Origin: Pirellulales bacterium
GTDB taxonomy: Bacteria > Planctomycetota > Planctomycetia > Pirellulales > UBA1268
DNA length: 53,670 bases
Direction: 5' to 3'
Assembly (NCBI GenBank): GCA_016779265.1
Contig: JADHNY010000015.1
Span: 1-53,670, forward strand
A program made the position numbers and the translations under genes. Below are positions 46,618-53,670 of this stretch, one piece after another (the first letter of the stretch is position 1; each line of letters starts with the position of its first letter). The notes beneath the pieces are model-generated. The model did no database searches, was not told the origin of the DNA, and saw only the letters and a program-made list of their open reading frames with translations.

Positions 46618-46685
46618 GCCTTATAGGGGCAATGCCTTACAGGGGCCCGTAATGCCCTCGTGAGCAGAATGCTCTTATGAGGCAG
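46615..46685 (+). repeat. Four degenerate AATGC tandem units in a leader
   Basis: Two 16-base units differ by one base (AATGCCTTAtAGGGGC at 46615, AATGCCTTAcAGGGGC at 46631). Two related 17-18-base units follow (AATGCCCTCGTGAGCAG at 46651, AATGCTCTTATGAGGCAG at 46668). They fill the start of the leader of the large repeat protein and could bind a regulator or form alternative RNA pairings. Confidence 0.6.
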
Positions 46686-46730
46686 ATGCAGTGACGCCAC
46701 GGCGTGCAGGGGGAGAACCAGGTGCTTGCG

Positions 46731-49700
46731 ATGATCTCACGAGGGGTTCGCCTGTGTGCACGGGTAGATCACGGCGTCTGGCTGACCGCCTTTCTGATGG
46801 CCTGCGTGGCGGTAAGCCCGCTCGAGGCAGTCGCTCAGTCGGTGGATGGTTTTCGTGACGAGACGGCGCGTCGGCTCCTGGAAGCGCTCGATGAGCAGGG
46901 TATGCCCGACGTTTCCCTGTGGCTGCTTGAGCGACTTGACGACCCCGCTGCAGGAATCTCCTCTGAGCTTCAGAGTGAACTGGCGTACCGCAAGGCTCTG
47001 GCTCTCGTCGGAGTCGGTCGAAGTGAGCCAAGTGTCGAGAAGCGACAGCAGGTGTTCGCCGCTGCTCAACAGGCGATTGATGCCTTTCTTGCCTCGCCTG
47101 TGCCGGCAACAGTCGTTCCTGAAAACGGTGATCAGATTGATCAGCTGATGGCAGCCATCGCGATGCTCGATCGTGAGACACGCCGGATCAACGCCGGCAT
47201 CCAACAGGGCAAACTTCGCCAAGAACGTGCCCGACTCATGCATGCTGAGGCGGCCAAGCAGGCCAAAGTTGATGGGCAGACGCCCAAGCATGTGGCGAGC
47301 CCGGAGGCGGCCGCTGTGTTTCGGCAGGCGACCGAGAGTTTTCGGTCTGCAGAGCGGCTGATTACCTCGAAGCCGATAGCGGAGCCGGCGGATGAGTCTG
47401 CCGACTCAAAGGATGATGAGATCGCTACCGGTGAAGAAAACAGCCTGCTGGCACGGGTGCGTCAACTACTCGAGCAGGTTAACGCGGCAGTGGAAGAGCC
47501 CCGTCCTCGAGCAAGTCGCGACGGACGCAGCCGGGCAGAAGCGTCACGACTGCTGCGTGAATGGCAAGTGAGTCTCGATGATCGTCAGGATGGCCTGAGA
47601 AACAAGCTGCTTGAGGTGCGGCTGCTGCTGGGCGAGGGACTCTATGAAGTCTCGACCGCGTTGCCGGAGGGCTCCGACGATTGGATGCGTGCGGTCGAGG
47701 AATCGATCGCAGTGGAAAAGGAGATGTACGAGAAGTATCGCACGCTTCTCGCAGGTCAGTTTGCTCGCGTGTCGCAGGGCCGAGGTGAGGCCGCACTCGC
47801 TCGGTCCATGCCGGTGGATCAGGATGCCACGCCAGGAGAATCCGCACGAGACAAGCAGTTTGAGAAGGCTCTTGCGACCCTGGCCGACGTCCGCACGCTC
47901 GCGGGTGGCGGTGCGATCGAGTCGCTGCGTGCGAAGGCGTTTAATGTCTCACTCGAGTGTTGGCTGGAGATGCTGCCTGCTGACGGGTACGCCAGCTTCG
48001 ATGGGATGGATGATGCTGCGGTGCGGCTCGCACTGGCCGGTGGAGGGCCTGTGGAAATGCTCGATCGAGATTGGCTGGGATTCAAGTACCGCACTGCCCT
48101 GCTCCTTTCACGCGTTGTCGAGGCTTCACAAAGCACGCCAGGCCAGCGAAGCCCTCTGCTTGCCAACGCAGGCCGAACGATCCAGCGGTTAGCGACAACG
48201 GTTGCGAAAGCCAACCGCGACTTTGCGGCAGAGGCGCGAGAGCTGCTCTCAAGCAGTCAGGACATCGCTGTCGCGGAAGACTTTTCATCGTTGATGGATC
48301 AGGCATCGATCTCGATCGATGCCATGAAAGCAGCGACGACTCCAGCGGAGGTGTCGGCAGCCCGGGCGGACGCCATGGCCGCGATTCGCCGAGCCTTGCC
48401 ACTCGCCGAAGAGGACGATCTCGCTGCGGTGAATCGCGCTCGCTACACGCTGACCTTCTTGCTCTACGAGAGTGGGCGACTGCTGGATGCTGCGGCGCTT
48501 GGCGAGTTTCTCACTGCCTGGTATCCAAACGCTCCTGGAAGCCTCCAGGCGGCACGCATCGCGATGGCGAGCTGGCAGAAGCTATCAACCACGGAGCAGC
48601 CTGCCTTGGCGGCTGAGGCACGCCTGCGGTGTGGCCAGGTGGCGGAGCAGATCCTCGAGGCCTGGCCTGAGGATCCAGCAAGTCGTGACGCGGCAGCGAT
48701 CGCGATCTCTGCCGTGGCTTCGAGCGGTGACCCAGCCCGCATTTTTTCTGTTGTCGACAAGATTCCAGCCGAGATCCGCAGCAGCGACACCTCACTGCGG
48801 GCGGGCATTGCGGCCTGGAAAGCGATCTCAGTTCTGCAATCGGGCGAGATGCACGCTGATGCCAGTTCAGAGGTGGCTGCAGACGACATCGCGGGGTGGA
48901 AGAGTGCTGCTGCTGCGTTGCTCGACACAGGTCTGGGCGAGCGTTCGGCGGATGAATCCGTTGGCATGCTGACGGTGGCGGGGGCGCTGGCCCGGTGTCA
49001 GATCGCCATGAGTACGGGAGATCTCCAGGCAGCGACTGCCGTGCTCGAGAACCCGATCTATGGACCGTGGACGGTTGTCAACGCTGGAAATAAGCCTGCT
49101 GGAGCGGCCGGTTCGATGGCAGAAGACATCCTCCAGGTGGCATTGCCGTTGTTCATTCAGACCGAGCAGATCGCCAAAGCCGAGGCTGCGATGACAAAGC
49201 TGGAGGCGGTTGCTGCGGATCCCTCCAAGCTGATCGCTACGTATCTTCGCTTAGGACGGGAACTGCAGGCACAGCTTGAGCAGGTGGCTGCCACGGCGGT
49301 GGACGGTCGCCTCGATGCCGAGTCACGCAGGCGTGGGGCTGCGATCCTCGCGGGATTTGAGCGGTTTCTTGATGCGGTGGGATCTCAGGACAGCGGCATG
49401 CAGTCAAAACTCTGGGTGGCATCCACGTATCTTGAGTTGGGATCGTCCAGTCTTCGTGGTGATGGTCCGCAAGGGATCGGCGTGGTGGTGCCAAAGGCGA
49501 AGGCCGACACCTATCTCGCCCGAGCTGCGTCGACGTATGAGTCGTTGTTGACCTCCGACGATGAGCAGGCGAAACGTTTTGAGCCTTCTGTGCGATTCAA
49601 ACTCGCTGAACTCTATCGAGTGATTGGCCAGTTTGATGACGCGCTCAAGAACATTGGCTGGATTCTTGGCGATCCGGCGCGTGTCAACTGGATTGATGGG

Positions 49701-50153
49701 CAGTTCGAGGCCGCTCGTATCCTTCAGCAGAAAGGAGAAGCCTCCGAGGATTCAGCGGAAGCAAATGCCTTGCTGACTGAAGCGATTGTCGGTCGCATGG
49801 AAGGCGCCGCAAAACTCTGGGGCTGGGGAGGCTTGGCGAACCGGCTGTCGCGTAAGGCGATTGTTCCCGACGATGCGGATGACGCCGCGCGGAAGAGTGC
49901 CGAGCAGTTCTTCCAGGCCAGGCTTGAGCTTGCTCGTTGTCGCAAGACGATTGCCGAAAAGGTGCCTGCCGGACGGAACGAGACGCTCGCGAAGGCCGAA
50001 CGCGATATCACGGTGACCTACCGGCTCTACCCAGAGCTTGGAGGAGAGCGGATGAAGGCGGAGTTTGATGCCCTTCTGAAGCAGATTCAGAAAGAGCTCG
50101 AGAAGCCAGCAGATGGCCTCGTTGCTCTCGACGGGAGTGCGGTGGGCTCTTGA
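46731..50153 (+). CDS. Large secreted helical-repeat protein of unknown function
   Basis: From the ATG at 46731 the protein has about 1,140 residues (a GTG at 46704 would add nine). A signal peptide ending near AVAQS is followed by a long Ala/Glu-rich helical sequence with TPR-like units spaced through it (ALPLAEEDDLAAVNRARYTL, LAELYRVIGQFDDALKNIGW). Coiled-coil-like segments lie near residues 150-200. I know no function. It heads a series with a TPR protein, a TolQ-like channel and two ExbD proteins, so a periplasmic partner role for that motor is inferred. Confidence 0.8.
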   Translation: MISRGVRLCARVDHGVWLTAFLMACVAVSPLEAVAQSVDGFRDETARRLLEALDEQGMPDVSLWLLERLDDPAAGISSELQSELAYRKALALVGVGRSEPSVEKRQQVFAAAQQAIDAFLASPVPATVVPENGDQIDQLMAAIAMLDRETRRINAGIQQGKLRQERARLMHAEAAKQAKVDGQTPKHVASPEAAAVFRQATESFRSAERLITSKPIAEPADESADSKDDEIATGEENSLLARVRQLLEQVNAAVEEPRPRASRDGRSRAEASRLLREWQVSLDDRQDGLRNKLLEVRLLLGEGLYEVSTALPEGSDDWMRAVEESIAVEKEMYEKYRTLLAGQFARVSQGRGEAALARSMPVDQDATPGESARDKQFEKALATLADVRTLAGGGAIESLRAKAFNVSLECWLEMLPADGYASFDGMDDAAVRLALAGGGPVEMLDRDWLGFKYRTALLLSRVVEASQSTPGQRSPLLANAGRTIQRLATTVAKANRDFAAEARELLSSSQDIAVAEDFSSLMDQASISIDAMKAATTPAEVSAARADAMAAIRRALPLAEEDDLAAVNRARYTLTFLLYESGRLLDAAALGEFLTAWYPNAPGSLQAARIAMASWQKLSTTEQPALAAEARLRCGQVAEQILEAWPEDPASRDAAAIAISAVASSGDPARIFSVVDKIPAEIRSSDTSLRAGIAAWKAISVLQSGEMHADASSEVAADDIAGWKSAAAALLDTGLGERSADESVGMLTVAGALARCQIAMSTGDLQAATAVLENPIYGPWTVVNAGNKPAGAAGSMAEDILQVALPLFIQTEQIAKAEAAMTKLEAVAADPSKLIATYLRLGRELQAQLEQVAATAVDGRLDAESRRRGAAILAGFERFLDAVGSQDSGMQSKLWVASTYLELGSSSLRGDGPQGIGVVVPKAKADTYLARAASTYESLLTSDDEQAKRFEPSVRFKLAELYRVIGQFDDALKNIGWILGDPARVNWIDGQFEAARILQQKGEASEDSAEANALLTEAIVGRMEGAAKLWGWGGLANRLSRKAIVPDDADDAARKSAEQFFQARLELARCRKTIAEKVPAGRNETLAKAERDITVTYRLYPELGGERMKAEFDALLKQIQKELEKPADGLVALDGSAVGS

Positions 50154-50200
50154 AATGCAGGGGCCGCATGCGGCACACCTAAGACCTGAGGAGATCGAGA

Positions 50201-51295
50201 ATGCGAACGGACTTCAGCCGCGTACGTCATCGGCGACTGTGGCCGCGGGTGGTCGGCTTTGCGGTGATGCTCAGCTGGGCGCTAACGCTTGACTGGGCCG
50301 CGTCGGGCATGGCTGCTGATGTGGTGCGGACGATCGACGGCGACCGTCTCTCCGTCACTGTCACTGGGAGCTCGCGGGAGGGCCTCACGATTGAGGATCG
50401 TGAGGGAGAGCGACAGGTGCCGGTCGCAGAGCTTGTCGATGTGCAGTACGAGGGGGAGCCGCAAGAGTTGCGGACGGCACGAAATCTTTTAGCCCGTGGA
50501 CGTTCGGCAGATGCCCTCGCTGAGTTGGACAAGATCGATCAGGACTCGCTGGCCAATCTCACTGATCTGATGGCTGCCGAGCAGGCCTACATCAAAGCTG
50601 CCGCGAAGGCCGAGAGTGCCCTGCTCGACTCAGGGAACCTAGCTCAGCTGCGTGATGCGGGTCGCGAGGTTCTCGCATTTGCGACCGCGCATCCGGACAG
50701 TTTTCGTTATTACCGGAGCCGCGAACTTGTGGGCGATCTGCTTGCGGCATCAGGCGACACCGCGAAGGCGATGGACTACTACAAGGAACTCGCGGCTGGC
50801 CCCCCATCGATGAAGATCCGTGCAGCGACGGCACGTGGTCGCATGCTCCTGACAACGGGTGATCATGCAGGTGCTGTCACCGCTTTTGAGCAGGCGGAGG
50901 CGGTTGGGGCCACTGATCCCGCCAGCGTTGAGCAAAAGAGGCTGGCGAGCCTTGGGAAGGCGAGAGCTCTCGGGCTGCTCGGGAAAGGGAGCGAAGCGAT
51001 TGCTGTGGTGAACACGCTCTTAAATGGAGCCAATCCGGAGGATGTTGAGCTGCTCGGTCCTGCGTACAACGCCATGGGAGACGCTCACCGTGCGGCTGGA
51101 CGGTTACAGGATGCGGTGCTCGCCTATCTCACGGTGGATCTTGTTTATAACGCGAACCCGGCCGCCCACGCAGAAGCCTTGGCGAAACTGGCGGAGGTCT
51201 GGGATGAGATCGGCCAGCCTGAGCGAAGCCGTGAAGCGCGTGACAGCCTGCAGGCTTCCTACCCCGAGACCTCCTGGGCGAAAGCAGGGTCGTAG
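50201..51295 (+). CDS. Secreted TPR protein
   Basis: This 364-residue protein has a signal peptide (VVGFAVMLSWALTLDWAASGMAA). A short beta-type domain follows (about residues 40-90, VVRTIDGDRLSVTVTGSS), then five to six TPR units (NLLARGRSADALAELDKI, AMDYYKELAAGPP, ALGLLGKGSEAIAVVNTL, AYLTVDLVYNANP). GAGGAGATC precedes the ATG within 12 bases. It lies 47 bases after the large repeat protein and 206 before the TolQ-like gene, in the same direction. Confidence 0.85.
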   Translation: MRTDFSRVRHRRLWPRVVGFAVMLSWALTLDWAASGMAADVVRTIDGDRLSVTVTGSSREGLTIEDREGERQVPVAELVDVQYEGEPQELRTARNLLARGRSADALAELDKIDQDSLANLTDLMAAEQAYIKAAAKAESALLDSGNLAQLRDAGREVLAFATAHPDSFRYYRSRELVGDLLAASGDTAKAMDYYKELAAGPPSMKIRAATARGRMLLTTGDHAGAVTAFEQAEAVGATDPASVEQKRLASLGKARALGLLGKGSEAIAVVNTLLNGANPEDVELLGPAYNAMGDAHRAAGRLQDAVLAYLTVDLVYNANPAAHAEALAKLAEVWDEIGQPERSREARDSLQASYPETSWAKAGS

Positions 51296-51501
51296 TCCTG
51301 GGTACGCAGAATGAGGGGGGGCTTTCCTGCTCGCAGAACGGGATCGACAGCCAAGCCTCAGCAAGGGATAACGGTATTTCCTGGCCCCGAGGCCGAGAGG
51401 GGATGCGATCGGTACACAAACGACGCAGACTGAAGCTGTCGACGCAGCACAGACCCTGCATCGGAAGGTCACTTGCCAGGGAGCGTGAGGAGAGAACGAG
51501 C

Positions 51502-52419
51502 ATGCATGTCGATCACGATGGGGATTCTGGCCGTCCAGCGGTGGGGAGCCGAGAGATGAGCAGCCTGCGGTCGAACAAAAACGCCGGGAATTTGCTGGGA
51601 CGTAGCCGGAGCGGAATGGCCTGGTTAGCGATGCTGCTTGGCGGCTGGCTGGTCGTGGCGATGCCTCTGGTGGCTGGGCTTTGCCTGGCAACCTCATCAT
51701 CAGTTGCCGTTGCTCAAGACGAGTTTCTCGAGGACGACCTCGCTGCGGACGAAGAGCCCGAGGCCCAGGGGCAGAATCTCCTGGTCTTCTTTTTCAATGC
51801 CCTGGGGCCGACGTTCTCGGGCGTTTTTCTGCTGATTTCGTTCGGTCTGGTGTCACTGATCGTGATGGGTTTCCTGCAGTTGCGACCGTCCGCCATGATC
51901 CCAGGTGAAATGGTCGAAGAGTTCAATGCGCATCTCGATGCTAAGGAATGGCAGCAGGCCTACGAACTCGCCAGCGAGGACGGCTCCTACCTCGGTCAGG
52001 TGCTGGCCGCTGGGATCAGTAAGGTCTCAAACGGCTACACGCAGGCGGTCGAGGCGATGCGGGATGCAGCCGCCAACGAATCGATGCGTCTGGAACACCA
52101 ACTCAGCTACGTTGGATTGATCGGCGCGCTTGCTCCGATGATCGGCCTGCTCGGAACGGTCTGGGGCATGGTCAAGAGTTTCATGGAGATCGCAGCGTCG
52201 ACCACAGCACCCAAGCCCGCAAAGCTGGCTGAAGGTATTTCGACCGCACTGATCACAACCCTGATCGGACTTGTGATTGCGATCGTGGCGGTGGCGGTAT
52301 TTGCCTTCTTCAAGAACCGTCTCCAGAGCCTGAACGCGGCTGTCGACGACGAAGCGATGAAGGTGATGAGCCGCTTCAGCAAGCGATCGAGCCAGTCAAC
52401 GCCGACGGCAACGGCCTAG
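51502..52419 (+). CDS. MotA/TolQ/ExbB proton channel family protein
   Basis: This 305-residue protein has an N-terminal signal or first helix (MAWLAMLLGGWLVVAMPLVAG) and an acidic linker. Three membrane segments typical of ExbB/TolQ follow: one at FFFNALGPTFSGVFLLISFG, then LIGALAPMIGLLGTVWGMVKSF (the conserved helix lining the proton path), then ALITTLIGLVIAIVAVAVFAFF. Pentameric ExbB-type channels with ExbD dimers use the proton gradient to drive periplasmic partners. GAGGAG lies 9 bases before 51502. An ATG at 51556 with its own GGGGAG is equally likely. Confidence 0.9.
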   Translation: MHVDHDGDSGRPAVGSREMSSLRSNKNAGNLLGRSRSGMAWLAMLLGGWLVVAMPLVAGLCLATSSSVAVAQDEFLEDDLAADEEPEAQGQNLLVFFFNALGPTFSGVFLLISFGLVSLIVMGFLQLRPSAMIPGEMVEEFNAHLDAKEWQQAYELASEDGSYLGQVLAAGISKVSNGYTQAVEAMRDAAANESMRLEHQLSYVGLIGALAPMIGLLGTVWGMVKSFMEIAASTTAPKPAKLAEGISTALITTLIGLVIAIVAVAVFAFFKNRLQSLNAAVDDEAMKVMSRFSKRSSQSTPTATA

Positions 52420-52431
52420 CGCACATCCTGT

Positions 52432-52472
52432 GGGGAGGAGAAAGCAGGGATTCACACCCTGCCCTTCAGTTC
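52432..52472 (+). promoter_or_regulatory. Shine-Dalgarno sequence separated from its start by a hairpin
   Basis: GGGGAGGAG (52432-52440) is the only strong ribosome binding site before the first ExbD gene, yet it lies 32 bases from the ATG. A hairpin GCAGGG/CCCTGC (52444-52462) in between would shorten the effective distance to about 13 bases. Translation may therefore depend on this fold. Confidence 0.4.
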
Positions 52473-52916
52473 ATGTTTAGACGCCGTACCAGAGGACCGT
52501 CCGTCTCCGACATCGACATGACGCCGATGATCGATATGACGTTCCAGCTGATCGCGTTCTTCATGTTTGTGGTCAACTTTTCGGAGGCCGAACAAGACGA
52601 CCGCATCCAGTTGCCCTCAAGCCAGCTCGCCAAGCCGGCAGAAGCCCCATTCGATGTGCCCATCACGCTCCAGCTCACCAGTGGTGGCTCGCTGGTCTAC
52701 GCGGGTGAGCTGTTTGACGTGGGATCGCTCGGAACTGTCCTCGAGCGGGAGAAGACGATCATCCTTGACACTGGTAAGGAGCCAGCAGCGGCCACCATTA
52801 TTGTGCGTGCTGATGGTCAGGCTCCCACTGGTGAAGTACAGGAGATCATCCGTATCTGTCAGGAGAAGGGCTTTGAAAAGTTCGCTCTCCGAGCCAAGTA
52901 CGACGATGGAGGCTGA
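52473..52916 (+). CDS. ExbD/TolR family protein 1
   Basis: This 147-residue protein has one N-terminal membrane helix with the conserved proton-carrying Asp in DMTPMIDMTFQLIAFFMF (Asp near residue 20). A periplasmic ExbD/TolR domain follows (ATIIVRADGQAPTGEVQEII). It should form the dimer inside the upstream TolQ/ExbB-like pentamer. It begins 53 bases after that gene and is followed three bases later by a second ExbD. Confidence 0.93.
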   Translation: MFRRRTRGPSVSDIDMTPMIDMTFQLIAFFMFVVNFSEAEQDDRIQLPSSQLAKPAEAPFDVPITLQLTSGGSLVYAGELFDVGSLGTVLEREKTIILDTGKEPAAATIIVRADGQAPTGEVQEIIRICQEKGFEKFALRAKYDDGG

Positions 52917-52919
52917 GCC

Positions 52920-53417
52920 ATGGCAACGGCAGAGGGTGGACGGGCTGAGTCGGGCCTTGCAGACAAGATCGACATCAACATGACGCCGATGATCGACATC
53001 GTGTTTCAGTTGTTGGCGTTCTTCATCATGTCGCTAAAAATCGTGCAGCCGGAGGGTGATTTCGATGTCCGGATGCCGCTGGGTGCGGCTGCTGCCGCAG
53101 CCCCCGATGAAGAGCAGATTCCACCAATCCGTATTCGGCTTACAGCAGGTGAAGTCGGGCTCGCCGGGATCTCCATGAATGGAACTCCCGTTGGGAGTTT
53201 TGAGGAACTCCAAGAGCGGGTGATCGCTCTTGTTGGTCTCGACACCGGCCCCAACTCGATCGCGGACAAGACGGAAGTCGAACTCGATTGCGACTTTCAG
53301 TTGCCGTACGAGTATGTCGTGAACGCGATCACGGCTGTTTCTGGCACCGTGCAGGATGGTCAGATCATCGAACTCGTCAAGAAGATCAAGTTCGCTCCGC
53401 CTAAAAGCGATTCGTGA
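52920..53417 (+). CDS. ExbD/TolR family protein 2
   Basis: This 165-residue protein has the helix DINMTPMIDIVFQLLAFFIM with the conserved Asp, and a periplasmic domain of ExbD/TolR type, including an Ala/Asp-rich insert (GAAAAAAPDEEQ) and VVNAITAVSGTVQDGQI. The two ExbD copies differ well beyond the helix, so they are not a recent duplication. Either both are needed in a heterodimer or they serve different partners. No TonB, TolA or Pal gene follows. Confidence 0.93.
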   Translation: MATAEGGRAESGLADKIDINMTPMIDIVFQLLAFFIMSLKIVQPEGDFDVRMPLGAAAAAAPDEEQIPPIRIRLTAGEVGLAGISMNGTPVGSFEELQERVIALVGLDTGPNSIADKTEVELDCDFQLPYEYVVNAITAVSGTVQDGQIIELVKKIKFAPPKSDS

Positions 53418-53493
53418 GCGGCCTGCCCGGGCCCACTCCAGCGGTCGTGGCGACAGACGCGTTCCCTACTCTCCTGGTAATGCCTTTTTTCTG

Positions 53494-53670
53494 CTAGCGA
53501 CGCGGGTGAAAGCGGGCGTGGATACTCCTGAGCCGATCTGAATCGACGTGGGTGTAGCGTTGGGTTGTGGCGATGCTCGCGTGGCCAAGCATCTCCTGAA
53601 CGTGTCGCAGGTCGGTGCCACCGCTGACGAGATGGGTGGCAAAGCTGTGCCGCAGCATATGTGGATGAAT
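53494..53670 (-). CDS. Tyrosine recombinase XerC/XerD family, C-terminal end only
   Basis: The last 58 codons of a gene running off the right edge are on the minus strand. They contain the C-terminal catalytic motifs of tyrosine recombinases: [11 protein letters not shown] (His and Arg), LGHAS (the His) and the nucleophile Tyr in TTQRYTHV. The end SIHARFHPR is XerD/XerC-like, so a chromosome-dimer resolvase is the most likely identity. Integrases of mobile elements share these motifs and cannot be fully excluded without the missing part. Confidence 0.88.
   Translation of the reverse strand: MHPHMLRHSFATHLVSGGTDLRHVQEMLGHASIATTQRYTHVDSDRLRSIHARFHPRR

Noticed and set aside
53494-53670. Integrase of a mobile element at the right edge
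   Set aside because: The C-terminal motifs fit XerC/XerD, and there is no att-like repeat, tRNA or phage gene nearby. Only the missing part could settle it.

Overview
This window looks like about 54 kb of chromosomal backbone from a GC-rich planctomycete, probably near the Pirellula/Blastopirellula group. That placement is an inference. It rests on several things seen together: a C30-carotenoid-type cluster, a tetraheme cytochrome paired with a DUF1573 protein, large secreted TPR/helical-repeat proteins beside TolQ/ExbD genes, an MFS-PlsC fusion, many GTG starts and weak Shine-Dalgarno sites. I see no phage, insertion sequence, CRISPR array or plasmid genes. The one recombinase, cut by the right edge, looks like a housekeeping XerC/XerD protein.

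Layout. 0.2-4.1 kb: a TIGR01777 epimerase, a Sua5-type tRNA-modification enzyme (minus strand) and the overlapping purE-purK pair. 4.1-9.4 kb (minus strand): a tightly packed four-gene operon of two CrtN/CrtP-type desaturases/oxidases, a PlsC-type acyltransferase and a membrane glycosyltransferase. This is the gene set of staphyloxanthin-type C30 carotenoid synthesis, and it has a good sigma-70-like promoter. 9.6-13.8 kb: a secreted Val/Pro-rich protein, an MFS-PlsC fusion with an eroded adenylation domain, and two copies of a palindromic repeat, the first of which supplies that gene's stop codon. 13.9-16.4 kb: tRNA-Arg(ACG) and ruvC-ruvA-ruvB. 16.5-23.3 kb: rpmF and a fatty-acid block (fabD, fabG, acpP, fabF), then a secreted protein of unknown function and a second ketosynthase that has lost its whole catalytic triad. 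23.3-31 kb: nusA, a very palindromic 0.5 kb leader, infB, rbfA, a DNA-glycosylase-fold protein with a histone-H1-like tail, and yebC. 31-35.6 kb (minus strand): tetraheme cytochrome, DUF1573 protein and proS. 35.8-41.7 kb: YhaM-like nuclease, RNase R, gcvT, gcvH and a LipM-like octanoyltransferase. 41.9-46.5 kb: FHA protein, TPR lipoprotein, serC-serA. 46.7-53.4 kb: a 1,140-residue secreted repeat protein, a TPR protein, a TolQ/ExbB channel and two ExbD/TolR proteins, which look like one energised cell-envelope complex.

The observations I rate highest are the triad-less ketosynthase beside an intact FabF, the chain of inverted repeats between nusA and infB, the compact C30 carotenoid operon, and the truncated MFS-PlsC-adenylation fusion that ends exactly at a repeat element. 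Product names come from recognising motifs by eye. No database search was run.
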